A stretch of 64,000 nt of DNA from assembly GCA_036937835.1 (NCBI GenBank), contig CM072863.1:17410001-17474000 (forward strand). Reading direction: 5' to 3'. The notes under the pieces are model-generated. The model searched no databases. It was given only the letters and a program-made list of their open reading frames with translations, and was not told where the DNA came from. Shown here piece by piece: positions 62,701-64,000 of the stretch. Within the stretch, counting starts at the first letter, position 1. Each line of letters opens with the position of its first letter. The position numbers and the translations under genes are program-made. This DNA is from Pampus argenteus (lineage: Eukaryota; Chordata; Actinopteri; Scombriformes; Stromateidae).

Positions 62701-64000
62701 TTTCACAAACTCTAAATAACCCCTGTTAAGCTGTTTTCAGTTTTTCGAGGGGGAGACAGAATGAGGAAAACACAGAGACAGATAGAGAGAGAGAGAGAGT
62801 AGGTTGGAAACTGGCCACAGCTGTGTGGAAGAGGAGAGTCACCAACATGGGGCTCATTGATCAAACAGGGGATTAGTCTGGTTTCATATCCTTGGCACCA
62901 CACGAGCAAAGCTGTTTTATCTGGGTGGATATCCTTTCTGTGGTCCAGGTAATCCAGTCAGTAGCCGTGGATGTAATAGTTTTAGTCCGTTCGGTGTGAA
63001 GAGAAAGGGTAGATGAGGGTAAGAGCCTGGATCGCAGCCCTACAATAGGAACTCGCTGTTAGGTCCTGGGATGAATCTGCAACACAGAGGAGGAAGAGGA
63101 GAGAAAACACACATGCATTTAGATAGAACAAAGGCATACAAATGTGCGAGGATTAGACCCCGAGGAACTGCTCTGCTCACATGTTTCAAAAAGTCTTTTG
63201 AACAGTGGAGGCTTTGTACTGCACCATCTCACCTCTTGGTTCCTGCTGCTAGTAAAATCAGGCAGACTAGTTTTTACAAGTGGAAACAATGCTGGAAATG
63301 GAGGTGTGTTTGGCATTTATGGGTATACCAGGAAATATCCGTAAAACTCTTTGTACAAAATGCCCTGGTGTGTTGCCATGCTGTGTATGTCAGCTTCACA
63401 AAAAGATATCATGTCATATTTTTTGACTTTATCTCAGTCCGTTTTACCTACACCCCGCCTTCCCCCCTCATTTGCACCTTCATTCCAAGCCAGCCAATCA
63501 CAGCTGAGGATTTCCTCCAACCCAATAAAATGACTTTGGCTTTGCTAAATGGGATCGGGACCCCCGCTGCGGAGTTTGAGCCGTCTGTCCGTGACTCTGG
63601 TTCAGGGACTCTTATTCAGCCTCACTTGCAGACCTGGACACATTTCAATGGTACATTGTGCAACCTTGAGACTGCTATTGAATGTCCTGCTTTTCAGCAT
63701 CCTGCTCAACCTGAAGCTCGATAAACATCTGTGTGCATGATGTCTACAGCAATTAAAATAGTGGTGTTCTTTGCCCTCCTTTGACATGTGTCTATGCAGC
63801 AAAGCGTCTAAATGTTTATTAGAACATTTCTTTCTCTTACATTTACCAATTATTTTACTTTCAGATTTTACAGTGAAGAAAATCTGGATCCCCCTGCACA
63901 CCATGGGGCCAATTAGAAATCCTATAATCCTGTTCAACAAAGAAATACAGCCATGACATTTCTAGCAGGCTTGGCAGGTGGTAGCCAGGTGTGTGGATTT
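59788..64000. other. Intergenic, no gene recognised
   Basis: The 217-codon open frame at 63071-63724 has mixed composition, no recognisable domain and overlapping open frames on both strands. CCAATCA near 63496 and AATAAA near 63523 are isolated motifs. Nothing else is supported. Confidence 0.45.
60907..60952. repeat. (ACTC)n and (ACAT)n tandem repeats
   Basis: Five CACT units, then ACACATGCACAT and three to four ACAT units. Confidence 0.9.

Noticed and set aside
63071..63724. 217-codon open frame on the + strand
   Set aside because: It starts in unremarkable sequence, has no domain I recognise and overlaps several open frames on both strands. No coding signal is visible.
1..64000. Search for tRNA, rRNA, CRISPR arrays, prokaryotic operons or integrated viral genes
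   Set aside because: None seen. The window is vertebrate nuclear DNA and shows no such structure.

Overview
This is vertebrate nuclear DNA, almost certainly from a teleost fish and probably a percomorph. It is AT-rich with split genes, GT-AG introns, very many (CA/GT)n microsatellites, and several interspersed repeats that I recognise from memory as common in percomorph genomes. Nothing looks prokaryotic, viral or CRISPR-like. Most open reading frames here are chance or repeat-derived.

One gene is secure. It lies on the + strand between about 4 and 34.7 kb and encodes a TAFA (FAM19A) chemokine-like secreted protein. Four coding exons (16429-16543, 24184-24339, 32210-32334, 34531-34542) join in phases 1, 1 and 0. 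They give a 135-residue precursor with a signal peptide and the exact ten-cysteine spacing of TAFA1-4, ending in V-T-R. I call it tafa3, with tafa4 as the main alternative. A 5'UTR exon lies at 16011-16165. A CpG-rich block near 3.8-4.4 kb, ending in a good splice donor at 4389, is the likely promoter and first exon. The 3'UTR has an AATAAA at 34671.

The introns hold the most interesting structure: a 120-nt adenine-free CT tract directly before coding exon 2, a perfect 20-bp hairpin at 28605-28654, a foldback MITE-like element at 29706-29967, and a microRNA-like hairpin at 31998-32060, 150 nt before coding exon 3. Two upstream ORFs sit in the 5'UTR; one ends in a TGA that overlaps the start codon as ATGA.

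Outside this gene the calls are weaker. A protein-like exon with good splice sites lies at 1684-1760. A possible second + strand transcription unit starts at about 40.6 kb; its three exons keep one frame open, giving 103 codons of unrecognised protein. A minus-strand open region at 49238-49569 may be a degenerate gene. From 42.4 to 64 kb the sequence reads as intergenic or intronic, with a LINE fossil (about 56.1 kb), a LINE/SINE-tail-like repeat (54.46 kb), a second copy of an interspersed repeat (59.5 kb) and the longest microsatellite (42857-42922).
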